Shown here: positions 42,198 through 50,760 of the stretch, piece by piece
Position numbering within the stretch: the first letter of the stretch is position 1
How the letters are laid out: every line of letters begins with the position of its first letter
Assembly: GCA_964235765.1 (NCBI GenBank)
Contig: CAXSDH010000005.1
Coordinates: 32,838 to 96,837 of the forward strand
DNA from: JAVVHH01 sp964235765
GTDB taxonomy: Bacteria > Pseudomonadota > Alphaproteobacteria > Acetobacterales > Acetobacteraceae
Direction: 5' to 3'
DNA: 64,000 nucleotides
Program-made: the position numbers and the translations under genes
Notes under the pieces: generated by a model
Seen by the model: the letters and a program-made list of their open reading frames with translations, nothing else
Database searches by the model: none
Told to the model about the DNA's origin: nothing

Positions 42198-44456
42198 GTG
42201 TTGGGTACGATGTCGTCGCCCGCCTTCGAGAAGCTTGCTGCGCCGGGCGAGAGCCTGCGGATCAGCTTCTTGGCAAATCCTGACCTGCATAACCTGCAGT
42301 TCAAGGTCTTGGAGGCGATAGCGTCGGGAAAATCCTTGGCCGAGGTGGCACATCTGCTCTGCCGCGAAATCGAGGCACTTGCCGCCGATGTGGTGTGCTC
42401 CGTTCTGCTGGTGGACAGCCTGGGACGCCTCCGGCCACTTGCCGCGCCGAGGTTGCCAAGCGAGTACACGGCCGCAATCGACGGCCTGGCGATCGGGCCG
42501 GATGTCGGCTCATGCGGGGCGGCGGCGTTCCATGGTGTCGCCGTCGAGACCTGCGACATCGACGCCGACCCGAGATGGCTCCGATACAAGGCGATTCCTC
42601 TCGCGCTGGGGTTGCGCGCCTGTTGGTCCAGCCCGATCAAGACCCGCGACCAGCTCGTCGCCGGCACGTTCGCCTTCTACTTTCCGGCATGCCGGCCGCC
42701 CAACCTGTTCGAGCGGCAGGTGGTCGCTTCCTGCGTCCACCTTTGCGCATTGGCAATCGAGCACGACGCCGTGCAGACCCGCCTTGAGTTGATGAACCAG
42801 CGGTTCGACTTGGCGCTCGGCAACATGTCGCAGGGCCTGTGCTTCTTCGATGGAGCGAAGCGCCTCGTCGTGGCGAACCGGCGTTTTGCTGAGATCTACG
42901 ATCTGGACCCCGCCGTCATCCGGCCGGGCATGGCACTCGACGAAATCGTCGCGTTACGGGTCAGCGCCGGCTCCGGGCCAGCGATGGCGGCAGAGAAGTG
43001 TCCGAACCGAAATGGAACGGGCCGGGTCGAGGATGAGGCAAGCAACAGTGTCATCGAGCTGGCCAGTGGACGCGTGGTCGCGGTCTGTCGTCAGCCCATG
43101 CCGGACCTGGGTTGGGTGGCGACCCACGAAGACATCACGGAGCGGCGGCAAGCAGAGGCCCGCATCGTCCACATGGCGCGCCATGACGCGCTGACCGGCC
43201 TCGCAAATCGCTCGCTGTTCCATGAACGCTTGGAGCAAGCTCTTCTGCAGTCCGGTCGCGGGCAGGAGCATGCCGTGCTGTGCCTCGACCTAGATAGGTT
43301 CAAGCAAGTAAACGATAGTTACGGTTATCCAACCGGAGACAAGCTGCTCCAGGCAGTCGCAAAGCGGCTGCAAGGCTGCGTCAGAGAGATGGACACCGTC
43401 ACCCGGCTCGGAGGCGACGAGTTCGCCATCTTGATGGTGGGGCTGGACCGGCCGGAAAGCGCCGGAGATCTCGCCAAGCGTGTCATGCGCGCCCTGGGCG
43501 AGCCGTTTGAGCTTGATGGTCGTACGTTCGGCGTGGGCGCGAGCGTGGGCGTGGCCTTCAGTCCCGCCGATGGCAACACGCCCGAGCAGTTGCTGAAGAA
43601 CGCCGACATCGCGCTCTATCGCGCCAAGGTGGATGAACGGGGAACCTTCCGCTTCTTCGAAGCCGATATGGACGCCCGGTTGCAGTCCCGGCTGACCCTT
43701 GAGCGCGATCTGCGGGCAGCTCTCGTACAGCAGAATTTCGAGGTCTTCTATCAGCCGCTGATCGACGTGGAAGCCAATTCCGTGTGCGCTTTCGAAGCGC
43801 TCTTGCGGTGGCGGCACCCGACCCGCGGACTGGTATCACCTGGAGAGTTCATCCCTGTAGCTGAAGAAACCGGGCTGATCGTGCCCCTTGGGGCATGGGT
43901 GTTGCAGCAGGCCTGCAGCGACGCGGCGAGTTGGCCGGCATCGATCACGGTTTCGGTCAACCTCTCGCCAGCCCAGTTCAAAAGCAAGGTCCTGGTGGAA
44001 ACGGTACGAAATGCGCTGATGGCCTCTGGCCTGGCGGCAACCCGCCTGGAACTGGAGATTACCGAGTCGCTGCTACTTGTGAACAGCGCCGCCACGCTCG
44101 CCACCCTGGGCGAGCTTGGGGCGTTGGGCGTGCGCATTTCGATGGACGATTTCGGCACCGGCCATTCGTCCTTGAGCTACCTGCGCAGCTTCCCATTCGA
44201 CAAGATCAAGATCGATCAGTCCTTCATCCGCGACCTGTCGGAACGCAAGGACTCGATCGCCATCGTGCGCGCCATCGTGGGGTTGGGGAAAAGCCTGAAC
44301 ATGGTCACCACGGCGGAGGGGGTCGAGACGTTGGAACAATTGTCACGATTGCGGGCCGAGGGCTGCACGGAGGTGCAAGGATTTCTGTTCAGCCAACCCC
44401 GGCCAGCCTCGGATGTGCCGCTGATGCTCGGGGCTGCCTCGGTATCAGCCGCGTGA
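42198..44456 (+). CDS. Cyclic-di-GMP turnover protein: GAF-PAS-GGDEF-EAL
   Basis: 752 aa from GTG 42198 (GGGAGAG just upstream; ATG 42210 also possible). A GAF domain covers about 40-190, a PAS-like domain about 195-310 (QRFDLALGNMSQGLCFFDGA). The GGDEF domain (about 325-480) has an intact RLGGDEFAIL active site and DLDRFKQVNDSYGYPTGD. The EAL domain (about 490-745) has FEALLRWRHP, ELEITESLLL, SMDDFGTGHSSLSYL and the ExxEGVET-like segment. Both catalytic signatures are intact, so it could make and break c-di-GMP, a usual controller of exopolysaccharide output. No membrane segments; cytoplasmic. Confidence 0.93.
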   Translation: MLGTMSSPAFEKLAAPGESLRISFLANPDLHNLQFKVLEAIASGKSLAEVAHLLCREIEALAADVVCSVLLVDSLGRLRPLAAPRLPSEYTAAIDGLAIGPDVGSCGAAAFHGVAVETCDIDADPRWLRYKAIPLALGLRACWSSPIKTRDQLVAGTFAFYFPACRPPNLFERQVVASCVHLCALAIEHDAVQTRLELMNQRFDLALGNMSQGLCFFDGAKRLVVANRRFAEIYDLDPAVIRPGMALDEIVALRVSAGSGPAMAAEKCPNRNGTGRVEDEASNSVIELASGRVVAVCRQPMPDLGWVATHEDITERRQAEARIVHMARHDALTGLANRSLFHERLEQALLQSGRGQEHAVLCLDLDRFKQVNDSYGYPTGDKLLQAVAKRLQGCVREMDTVTRLGGDEFAILMVGLDRPESAGDLAKRVMRALGEPFELDGRTFGVGASVGVAFSPADGNTPEQLLKNADIALYRAKVDERGTFRFFEADMDARLQSRLTLERDLRAALVQQNFEVFYQPLIDVEANSVCAFEALLRWRHPTRGLVSPGEFIPVAEETGLIVPLGAWVLQQACSDAASWPASITVSVNLSPAQFKSKVLVETVRNALMASGLAATRLELEITESLLLVNSAATLATLGELGALGVRISMDDFGTGHSSLSYLRSFPFDKIKIDQSFIRDLSERKDSIAIVRAIVGLGKSLNMVTTAEGVETLEQLSRLRAEGCTEVQGFLFSQPRPASDVPLMLGAASVSAA

Positions 44457-44460
44457 TGGC

Positions 44461-44895
44461 CTACTCCGGACGGCGGAGAAAGCGGCCAAAGGCCGCAAGC
44501 GTCACCTGGGAAACATGGTGTTCGATCCCCTCCGCATCCTGCTCCGCCGCATCCTCAGGGACACCGACGGCCAGCAGCAAATCCACCACGAGACGGTGCC
44601 GGGCACGGGCGCGTTGCGCCAAGGCCTGGCCTGCCGCGGTCAGGAACACGCCGCGGTACGGACGGGCGGTGGCCAAACCCTCCCGCTTCAGCCGGGACAG
44701 CGCCTTGATCGCGGTTGCATGCGACACGCCGAGGCGGCGGGCGATGTCCGTCGTCCGGGCTTCGCCTTCCTGGGCCAATAGATCGGCAATCAACTCGGCA
44801 TAGTCTTCCAACAGCGCCGTCGCCTGCGCCGTGCGCGCGTGTGCAAAGCGGTGGGCCTGGACCGGCGGCGTCGGCAGCTCGGCATCGTCGGCCAT
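44461..44895 (-). CDS. mntR: Manganese-responsive regulator MntR (DtxR family)
   Basis: 144 aa. A winged helix-turn-helix (TTDIARRLGVSHATAIKALS) is followed by a metal-binding dimerisation domain with GVFLTAAGQALAQRARARHR and EDAAEQDAEGIEHHVS, as in MntR. It senses Mn2+ and represses Mn uptake. Start ATG 44895 is one base after the mntH stop, so it is the second gene of an mntH-mntR operon and probably autoregulated with it. Confidence 0.9.
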   Translation of the reverse strand: MADDAELPTPPVQAHRFAHARTAQATALLEDYAELIADLLAQEGEARTTDIARRLGVSHATAIKALSRLKREGLATARPYRGVFLTAAGQALAQRARARHRLVVDLLLAVGVPEDAAEQDAEGIEHHVSQVTLAAFGRFLRRPE

Positions 44896-44896
44896 G

Positions 44897-46210
44897 CTAT
44901 CCACCCGCCACAACGTCGAAAATCAGCTTTGCGTTCAGAACCACGATAAGCCCGGCGATTGCCCAGGCCACGGCCACCACCCCCGGCGATATCGTGAATA
45001 CGCCCATCCTACGCCGGTCAGACACGAACAATACCAGGGGGATCACGGCAAACGGCAACTGCATGGACAGTGCGACCTGGCTCAAGACCAGAAGGTGCGC
45101 CGTGCCGCTTTCGCCATAGAACCACGTGACCACCACGACGGGCACGATGGCGATCCCGCGAGTCAGCAAGCGGCGCGCCCAGGGGGCCAGCCGAAGCCGG
45201 AGAAACCCTTCCATCACGATTTGCCCGGCCAGGGTCGCCGTAACCGTCGAGTTCACGCCCGATGCCAGCAAGGCCACGGCGAAAAGCGTGCTGGCGATTC
45301 CGGCGCCCAGCAGCGGGGACAGGAGATGGTAGGCATCGCCGATTTCGGCCACTTCGGTATGGCCGCTCCGATGAAATACGGACGCTGCGACGATCAGGAT
45401 GGACGCATTCACGAACAGCGCCAGCGTGAGCGCGATCGTGCTGTCCAGGGTAGCGAAGCGGATCGCTTCGTTCCGGCCGGCCGGCGTGCGAGCGAACGCC
45501 CGCGTTTGAACGATTGCGGAATGAAGGTATAGATTGTGCGGCATGATGGTGGCGCCCAGGATGCCGATGGCCAGATAGAGCATGGCCGGGTTGGTCACGA
45601 TCTCTGCCCGGGGCAAGAAGCCGCCGAGGAGCGCCGCGATCGGCGGTGCGGCGAGCGCGATCTGAGCCGCAAAGCAGGCGGTGATTATTGCCAGAAGCGC
45701 GACAACGAAGGCTTCGAGTGCTCGGAAGCCTTTCTGCATGAGCAACAGGACAAGGAAGGCGTCCAACGCCGTGAGAACGGCGCCGGCGAGCAAAGGCAGG
45801 CCGAACAGCAGGTTGAGGGCGATCGCCGTGCCGATTACCTCGGCCAGGTCGCAGGCGATGATCGCCGCCTCGCAAGCGAGCCAAAGCGCGATGTTCACCG
45901 GGCGTGGGTATGCTTCGCGGCAGGTCTGGGCCAAATCTCGGCCCGTCGCGATCCCTAGCCTGGCCGAGAGCGCCTGAAGCAGTACTGCCATAAGGTTGGA
46001 CAGCAGCACCACCGAGAGCAAGGCGTAGCCGAACCGCGAACCGCCGGCGATGTCCGTCGCCCAGTTTCCAGGGTCCATGTAGCCGACGGAAACCATGTAG
46101 CCCGGGCCGGCGAAGGCGAAAAGCCGGCGCAGCCATGATCCTGTCACCGGAACGCTGGCATGGACCTCCGGCAAGCTTGGCGTTGCGTCATCGATCAAGG
46201 CATCCGGCAT
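44897..46210 (-). CDS. mntH: NRAMP-type Mn2+/Fe2+ transporter MntH
   Basis: 437 aa with about 11 membrane segments. The NRAMP metal-site motif MDPGNWATDI (Asp46, Asn49) is in the first helix and the second signature region YLHSAIVQTRAF-like (HNLYLHSAIVQTRAF) and helix 6 ILGATIMPHN carry the Met-Pro-His. Proton-driven import of Mn2+ at the inner membrane. The operon is divergent from nrdA with 228 bases between starts. That gap holds an ATAG-N5-CTAT element at 46213-46225, a possible but weak MntR site. Confidence 0.93.
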   Translation of the reverse strand: MPDALIDDATPSLPEVHASVPVTGSWLRRLFAFAGPGYMVSVGYMDPGNWATDIAGGSRFGYALLSVVLLSNLMAVLLQALSARLGIATGRDLAQTCREAYPRPVNIALWLACEAAIIACDLAEVIGTAIALNLLFGLPLLAGAVLTALDAFLVLLLMQKGFRALEAFVVALLAIITACFAAQIALAAPPIAALLGGFLPRAEIVTNPAMLYLAIGILGATIMPHNLYLHSAIVQTRAFARTPAGRNEAIRFATLDSTIALTLALFVNASILIVAASVFHRSGHTEVAEIGDAYHLLSPLLGAGIASTLFAVALLASGVNSTVTATLAGQIVMEGFLRLRLAPWARRLLTRGIAIVPVVVVTWFYGESGTAHLLVLSQVALSMQLPFAVIPLVLFVSDRRRMGVFTISPGVVAVAWAIAGLIVVLNAKLIFDVVAGG

Positions 46211-46438
46211 ATAGGTTCGCTATCTCACGATCATGAAGTACAGGCTACAAAATGGCTATTCGGCGCTACTTTGCAACGCTCGTTGTGCTGGAACGGCCAC
46301 ACTGGACGGCCTCCGCATCGAAGGCGCTGGACGCGGGCGGTCGGGCGTAGTCCGCTATACGAACAGGCAGAGTCGCGCTGGATCAAGCCCTGGTGTGCCG
46401 CATTGCTCCCCGCCAACCATATGTAGTAAGGTCCAGCC

Positions 46439-48319
46439 GTGAACGCATTCGCCTCAGGAGACGCCGATTTGTTCGATACCGTGCAGATGCAGGGTCATCA
46501 CCAGGTGCGCGTGGACCGCTCGCGCGATGCTCTGCTGACGGATTTCGGCCGTGCAACCTTGGACGACCGCTATCTCATGCCCGGCGAAGGCTACCAAGAC
46601 CTATTCGCCCGGGTGGCGAGCTTCTACGGCGACGACGGCGCCCACGCGCAACGCATCTACGACTACATCAGCAGGATGTGGTTCATGCCGGCAACGCCGG
46701 TGCTGTCCAACGGCGGCACGAGGCGCGGTCTGCCAATTTCCTGTTTCCTGAACGAGGCTTCCGACAGCCTCGACGGCATCGTCGGACTTTGGAACGAGAA
46801 TGTCTGGTTGGCGTCGAAGGGTGGGGGCATCGGGTCCTACTGGGGCAATCTGCGCTCGATCGGCGAAAAGGTCGGGATGAACGGCAAGACCAGCGGCGTC
46901 ATCCCATTCATCCGCGTGATGGACAGCCTGACGCTTGCGATTTCCCAGGGCTCGTTGCGCCGGGGCTCGGCGGCCGTCTATCTGCCCATCTCACACCCCG
47001 AAGCCGAGGAGTTCATCGAGCTTCGGCGCCCGACGGGCGGCGATCCAAATCGCAAGGCGCTCAACCTGCATCATGGCCTGCAAGTCTCGGACGCCTTCAT
47101 GCGTGCCGTCGAGGCGGATGAACAATGGGCGTTCACTTCGCCGAAGGATGGCGCCGTGGTGCGCCGGGTCAGCGCGCGGTCACTGTGGATACGCATCCTG
47201 ACGGCGCGGATCGAGACCGGCGAGCCCTATCTCGTGTTCTCGGACCACGTCAACAACGCTCGGCCGGAACAGCAGAAGCTGGCCGGGTTGGAAGTCAAGA
47301 CTAGCAATCTTTGCAGCGAGATCACTCTCCCGACCGGTATCGACCATCATGGCAAACAGCGAACGGCGGTCTGCTGCCTTTCGTCATTGAACCTCGAGAG
47401 CTGGCTGGAGTGGAAAGACCATCCGCTGCTAATCGAGGACATCATGCGCTTCCTGGACAACGTGTTACAGGACTTTATCGACCGCGCGCCAGAAGGCATG
47501 GAGCGGGCTCGCTACTCGGCGATGCGCGAGCGCTCCGTCGGTTTGGGCGTCATGGGATTCCATAGTTTCCTGCAATCGCAGAACGTGCCGTTCGAGGGCG
47601 TAGTCGCGAAGGTGTGGAACGTGCGCATGTTCAAGCACATTCGCGCCCAAGCCGATGCGGCGAGCCGGATGCTGGCCGAGGAGCGTGGCGCCTGTCCGGA
47701 TGCTGACGAGTATGGCATTATGGAGCGGTTCTCGAACAAGATGGCCATTGCGCCCACGGCCTCGATCAGCATCATCGCCGGCAATACGAGCCCGGGGATC
47801 GAGCCGATCGCCGCCAATGTTTTTCTGCAAAAAACCTTGTCGGGCAGCTTCACAGTCCGTAACCGGCATCTGCAGCAACTGCTCGCGCACAAGGGCATGG
47901 ACCGGGATGATGTTTGGTCTGGGATCACCCTGAACAAAGGCAGCGTTCAGCACCTGGACTTCCTTACCGAGCAAGAGAAGGCCGTGTACCGTACCGCGTT
48001 TGAGTTGGACCAGCGCTGGGTCGTCGAGCACGCGGCCGATCGCACGCCCTACATATGCCAGAGCCAGTCGGTTAATCTGTTCCTGCCTGCCAACGTGCAC
48101 AAGCGGGACTTGCACCAGATTCATCTTTTGGCGTGGAAACGTGGCCTCAAGTCACTGTATTATTGCCGAAGCCTCTCAATCCAGCGCGCGGACAACGTCA
48201 GCGAGAAGGTCGTCCGGCCGGACGAGATGGCCACCGCGGCGCCGAACGATATCGGCCGGCTCTCGCTTGCAGGCGCGACGAAGCCTAACAACTATGAAGA
48301 ATGCCTGGCCTGCCAATAG
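46439..48319 (+). CDS. nrdA: Ribonucleoside-diphosphate reductase, alpha subunit (short class I form)
   Basis: 626 aa from GTG 46439. Catalytic residues are in place: Cys102 (PISCFLNEA), the Asn290/Cys292/Glu294 triad (SNLCSEITLP), Cys312/313 (VCCLSSLNL), and the C-terminal CxxC (Cys622, Cys625 in EECLACQ) for re-reduction. The first catalytic Cys comes about 120 residues earlier than in E. coli NrdA, so the N-terminal ATP-cone that gives overall dATP inhibition is missing. Reduces ribonucleoside diphosphates to deoxy forms. Followed 18 bases later by nrdB, in one operon. Confidence 0.95.
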   Translation: MNAFASGDADLFDTVQMQGHHQVRVDRSRDALLTDFGRATLDDRYLMPGEGYQDLFARVASFYGDDGAHAQRIYDYISRMWFMPATPVLSNGGTRRGLPISCFLNEASDSLDGIVGLWNENVWLASKGGGIGSYWGNLRSIGEKVGMNGKTSGVIPFIRVMDSLTLAISQGSLRRGSAAVYLPISHPEAEEFIELRRPTGGDPNRKALNLHHGLQVSDAFMRAVEADEQWAFTSPKDGAVVRRVSARSLWIRILTARIETGEPYLVFSDHVNNARPEQQKLAGLEVKTSNLCSEITLPTGIDHHGKQRTAVCCLSSLNLESWLEWKDHPLLIEDIMRFLDNVLQDFIDRAPEGMERARYSAMRERSVGLGVMGFHSFLQSQNVPFEGVVAKVWNVRMFKHIRAQADAASRMLAEERGACPDADEYGIMERFSNKMAIAPTASISIIAGNTSPGIEPIAANVFLQKTLSGSFTVRNRHLQQLLAHKGMDRDDVWSGITLNKGSVQHLDFLTEQEKAVYRTAFELDQRWVVEHAADRTPYICQSQSVNLFLPANVHKRDLHQIHLLAWKRGLKSLYYCRSLSIQRADNVSEKVVRPDEMATAAPNDIGRLSLAGATKPNNYEECLACQ

Positions 48320-48337
48320 GCGCCAGCGGAAGGATCG

Positions 48338-49387
48338 ATGATGGACGGAATGACCTCGCGGGCCGAACAGCCGAAGCGGTTCGACCTACTGACCGAGAAC
48401 CCGGTTTACAAGCCGTTCCGGTATCCTTGGGCCTACGAGGCGTGGCTGACCCAACAGCGCGTGCATTGGTTGCCGGAAGAGGTCCCGCTGGCGGATGATG
48501 TCAAGGACTGGCATCGTAACCTGACCGCCGCCGAGCAGAACTTGCTCTCGCAAATCTTTCGCTTTTTCACCCAGGCCGACGTCGAGGTGAATAATTGCTA
48601 CATGAAGCACTACAGCCAGGTGTTCAAACCGACCGAAGTGCTGATGATGCTGTCTGCCTTCAGCAACATCGAGACCATTCACGTCGCCGCATATAGCCAT
48701 CTGTTGGACACTGTTGGGATGCCAGAGGGCGAATACACGGCCTTCATGAAGTACAAGGAGATGAAGGACAAGTACGACTACATGCAGTCGTTCCGGGTCG
48801 ACAGCAAGCACGAGATTGCGAAGACACTCGCCGCATTCGGCGCCTTTACCGAAGGGCTGCAGCTTTTCGCGTCGTTCGCGATCCTGCTGAATTTCCCGCG
48901 CTTCAACAAAATGAAGGGCATGGGCCAGATTATCTCCTGGTCGGTGCGCGACGAGACCCTGCATTGCCTGTCGATAATCCGGCTGTTCCGGACTTTCGTG
49001 CAGGAGAACCCGGAGATTTGGACCGAGGCGTTGCGCCAGGAAATCTATGAGGTTTGCGCGACGATCGTCGAACACGAGGATGCTTTCATCGACCTCGCCT
49101 TCGAGCAGGGTCCAATCGAAGGTCTGAGCGCGGCGGAGGTCAAACAATACATCCGGTACATCGCCGACCGCCGCTTGATGCAGCTTGGGCTCAACCCGAT
49201 CTTTCATGTAGAAGACAACCCATTGACTTGGCTCGACGACATGCTGAACGCGGTGGAGCACGCCAATTTCTTCGAGAACCGCTCCACCGAATACAGCCGG
49301 GCCTCGACGCTGGGCTCTTGGGAGGAGGCGTTTGCCGGCGCCGTATTCGAGACGGATCAGCCGCAAGGCGCCATGCAGTTGCTGTGA
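48338..49387 (+). CDS. nrdB: Ribonucleoside-diphosphate reductase, beta (radical) subunit
   Basis: 349 aa. The di-metal ligands and radical Tyr align by spacing with E. coli R2: Asp81, Glu112, His115 and Tyr119 (ETIHVAAY), then Glu172 (FTEGLQ), Glu206 and His209 (DETLH). The Asp81-to-Glu112 distance of 31 equals E. coli Asp84-Glu115, and the Tyr is present, so it is a class Ia-like subunit, not the Tyr-less Ic form. GGAAGGA precedes ATG 48338. Its neighbour mntH raises the question whether Mn as well as Fe can load the site; that is speculation. The stop overlaps a small downstream gene (GTGA). Confidence 0.95.
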   Translation: MMDGMTSRAEQPKRFDLLTENPVYKPFRYPWAYEAWLTQQRVHWLPEEVPLADDVKDWHRNLTAAEQNLLSQIFRFFTQADVEVNNCYMKHYSQVFKPTEVLMMLSAFSNIETIHVAAYSHLLDTVGMPEGEYTAFMKYKEMKDKYDYMQSFRVDSKHEIAKTLAAFGAFTEGLQLFASFAILLNFPRFNKMKGMGQIISWSVRDETLHCLSIIRLFRTFVQENPEIWTEALRQEIYEVCATIVEHEDAFIDLAFEQGPIEGLSAAEVKQYIRYIADRRLMQLGLNPIFHVEDNPLTWLDDMLNAVEHANFFENRSTEYSRASTLGSWEEAFAGAVFETDQPQGAMQLL

Positions 49388-49671
49388 GCAGCACGTTCGA
49401 CGAGGGCCGGGTGGAGGACGGCGACTTTGCGCAGGTCGCTGGGCCCTCACGTCGGCATACTCGGCGGCTGGAAGACAAGCTGCTCGTCGCCTTTCATCAC
49501 GCGTGCGATCACAATGACTTAGAGATTGCTGGCCACGTGCTGCGCGTGCTGGAGTTGATGCTGGCGCGCCGCCCGGTGCAGGCGGACGCTAATCGCCGGC
49601 GTAATATGGAGAGCCTGGTGGCGGCGTATGAGCGGATGTGGCAGATCCGCCACGCGGAAGGACCTGGCTAA
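49384..49671 (+). CDS. Small conserved protein coupled to nrdB, function unknown
   Basis: 95 aa from GTG 49384, overlapping the nrdB stop by four bases (GTGA), so it is translated with the reductase. It is soluble, rich in Arg/His/Leu: RRLEDKLLVAFHHACDHNDL and IAGHVLRVLELMLARRPV then RRRNMESLVAAYERMWQIRH, which look like three or four helices. No known domain recognised. I have an impression of similar small proteins in related alphaproteobacteria, which I cannot check here. A role in ribonucleotide reductase regulation or assembly is only suggested by position. The stop overlaps that of the opposing methyltransferase (CTAA). Confidence 0.75.
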   Translation: MSSTFDEGRVEDGDFAQVAGPSRRHTRRLEDKLLVAFHHACDHNDLEIAGHVLRVLELMLARRPVQADANRRRNMESLVAAYERMWQIRHAEGPG

Positions 49672-50384
49672 CTCGCAATCGCCCCGCCGCCGCGCAGCAC
49701 TGCGTCTGCTTCGGGCGTGTAGCGTCCGTCAACTTCATGCAGCACCAGGCCGCGGCCGACGCGGCCGACGCCGAGGGCCGCGTTGCCCGAGATCAGCATG
49801 AGCTTGGCGGGCCGGTCCACCTTCGGCAAAAGCGGCGTCCGGACGATGGTTTGCAGGCCACAGGCCCGCATCAACGCATCAGCGCGGTCGGCCAAGCCTG
49901 CGGGAATGATGAGGGTGAGGGTGCCTTCAGGCAGCAATGCCCCGCGGAGCGCCTGTATCCAGGCTGCAATACCGGGTCCGCTGGCTTGCTTGGCCAGCCG
50001 GCGCGGAGCAACCGGCGAGGGCGTCGAGGCCGGGTCGTGCCAGGGCGGGTTGGCGAAGGCATGATGAAACCGGCCCGGCGGCGGCGTGGCCACGGGTCCC
50101 GTCACAATCTGTAGGTCGGCCATGCCGTTGGCGGCGATGTTTCGCCTGGCAAGCGTTGCCATGGCCGGGTCGATTTCCACCCCGACTCCCACCAGCCCCG
50201 GAACTCGCGCCGCCAGGCAGAGAAGACCGGCGCCGGCCCCCGTGCCGGCCTCCAGAACGCGTTCGCCCGGTTTCGCGGGGACCGCTGCCGCCAGCAGGAC
50301 CGGCTCGATCCCCGTTCGAAAGCCGTGCTTGGGCTGGGCATAGCGCAGCCGCCCACCCAGTAGATGCCCGCTGGTTTCGAGCAT
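49668..50384 (-). CDS. tRNA1(Val) adenine-N6 methyltransferase-like (TrmN6/YfiC type)
   Basis: 238 aa. Rossmann-type methyltransferase: the SAM motif VLEAGTGAGAGLLCLA (43-58), an acidic VGVEIDP segment, and the catalytic NPPW at 112-115, which marks adenine/cytosine N-methyltransferases. The N-terminus GHLLGGRLRYAQPKHGFRTG is a hallmark of the YfiC/TrmN6 group that makes m6A37 in tRNA-Val. Four bases or fewer separate it from the upstream DUF2007 gene, giving a two-gene operon. Target RNA is inferred from the family. Confidence 0.87.
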   Translation of the reverse strand: MLETSGHLLGGRLRYAQPKHGFRTGIEPVLLAAAVPAKPGERVLEAGTGAGAGLLCLAARVPGLVGVGVEIDPAMATLARRNIAANGMADLQIVTGPVATPPPGRFHHAFANPPWHDPASTPSPVAPRRLAKQASGPGIAAWIQALRGALLPEGTLTLIIPAGLADRADALMRACGLQTIVRTPLLPKVDRPAKLMLISGNAALGVGRVGRGLVLHEVDGRYTPEADAVLRGGGAIAS

Positions 50385-50387
50385 GGC

Positions 50388-50594
50388 CTAGGCTTCACCG
50401 GCCTCCATCAGCACCCGCCTTGCCTGGGCCTCATCCTCGGCCAGCACCGCCAAGCGGCGCGGGATTGCGCCGATGCTGCCCTCCACCGCGCTGACATAGC
50501 CGTCCAGCAGCACGGACTCGATCCCGGCGTCGCGCAGCAAGGCGGTGAGAAAGCTGAGGCGGACGAGGTTGTTCGAGATTGCCAGGGTGCGCAT
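50388..50594 (-). CDS. DUF2007 domain small protein
   Basis: 68 aa, essentially one DUF2007 domain: TLAISNNLVRLSFLTALLRD with AGIESVLLDGYVSAVEGSIG and RRLAVLAEDEAQARRVLME, a ferredoxin-like fold with the usual central Gly-rich turn. Members are called putative signal-transducing proteins but have no proven role. It shares an operon with the methyltransferase gene (three-base gap). ATG 50594 chosen by family length; the open frame continues upstream but that part is the antisense of the prenyl synthase leader. Confidence 0.82.
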   Translation of the reverse strand: MRTLAISNNLVRLSFLTALLRDAGIESVLLDGYVSAVEGSIGAIPRRLAVLAEDEAQARRVLMEAGEA

Positions 50595-50760
50595 GCGGTT
50601 TCGCCAGGGCTGGATGCGGTGGATCGGAGCGGCACAGCTTGACCGGTTTTCTGGGCCGCCGATATGGTGCCCTGCAGCGGCAACATCGCCTGTGCCGTGT
50701 TCGGCGGAGTTGGACCGGGACTTCGCTCGGCCGCTGCTGCGATCACGTCGGGAGTTTAGT

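Noticed and set aside
46211..46438. MntR box or NrdR box in the mntH-nrdA gap
   Set aside because: An ATAG-N5-CTAT element (46213-46225) and some AT-rich palindrome-like pieces are present, but none matches known consensus sites well enough to annotate.
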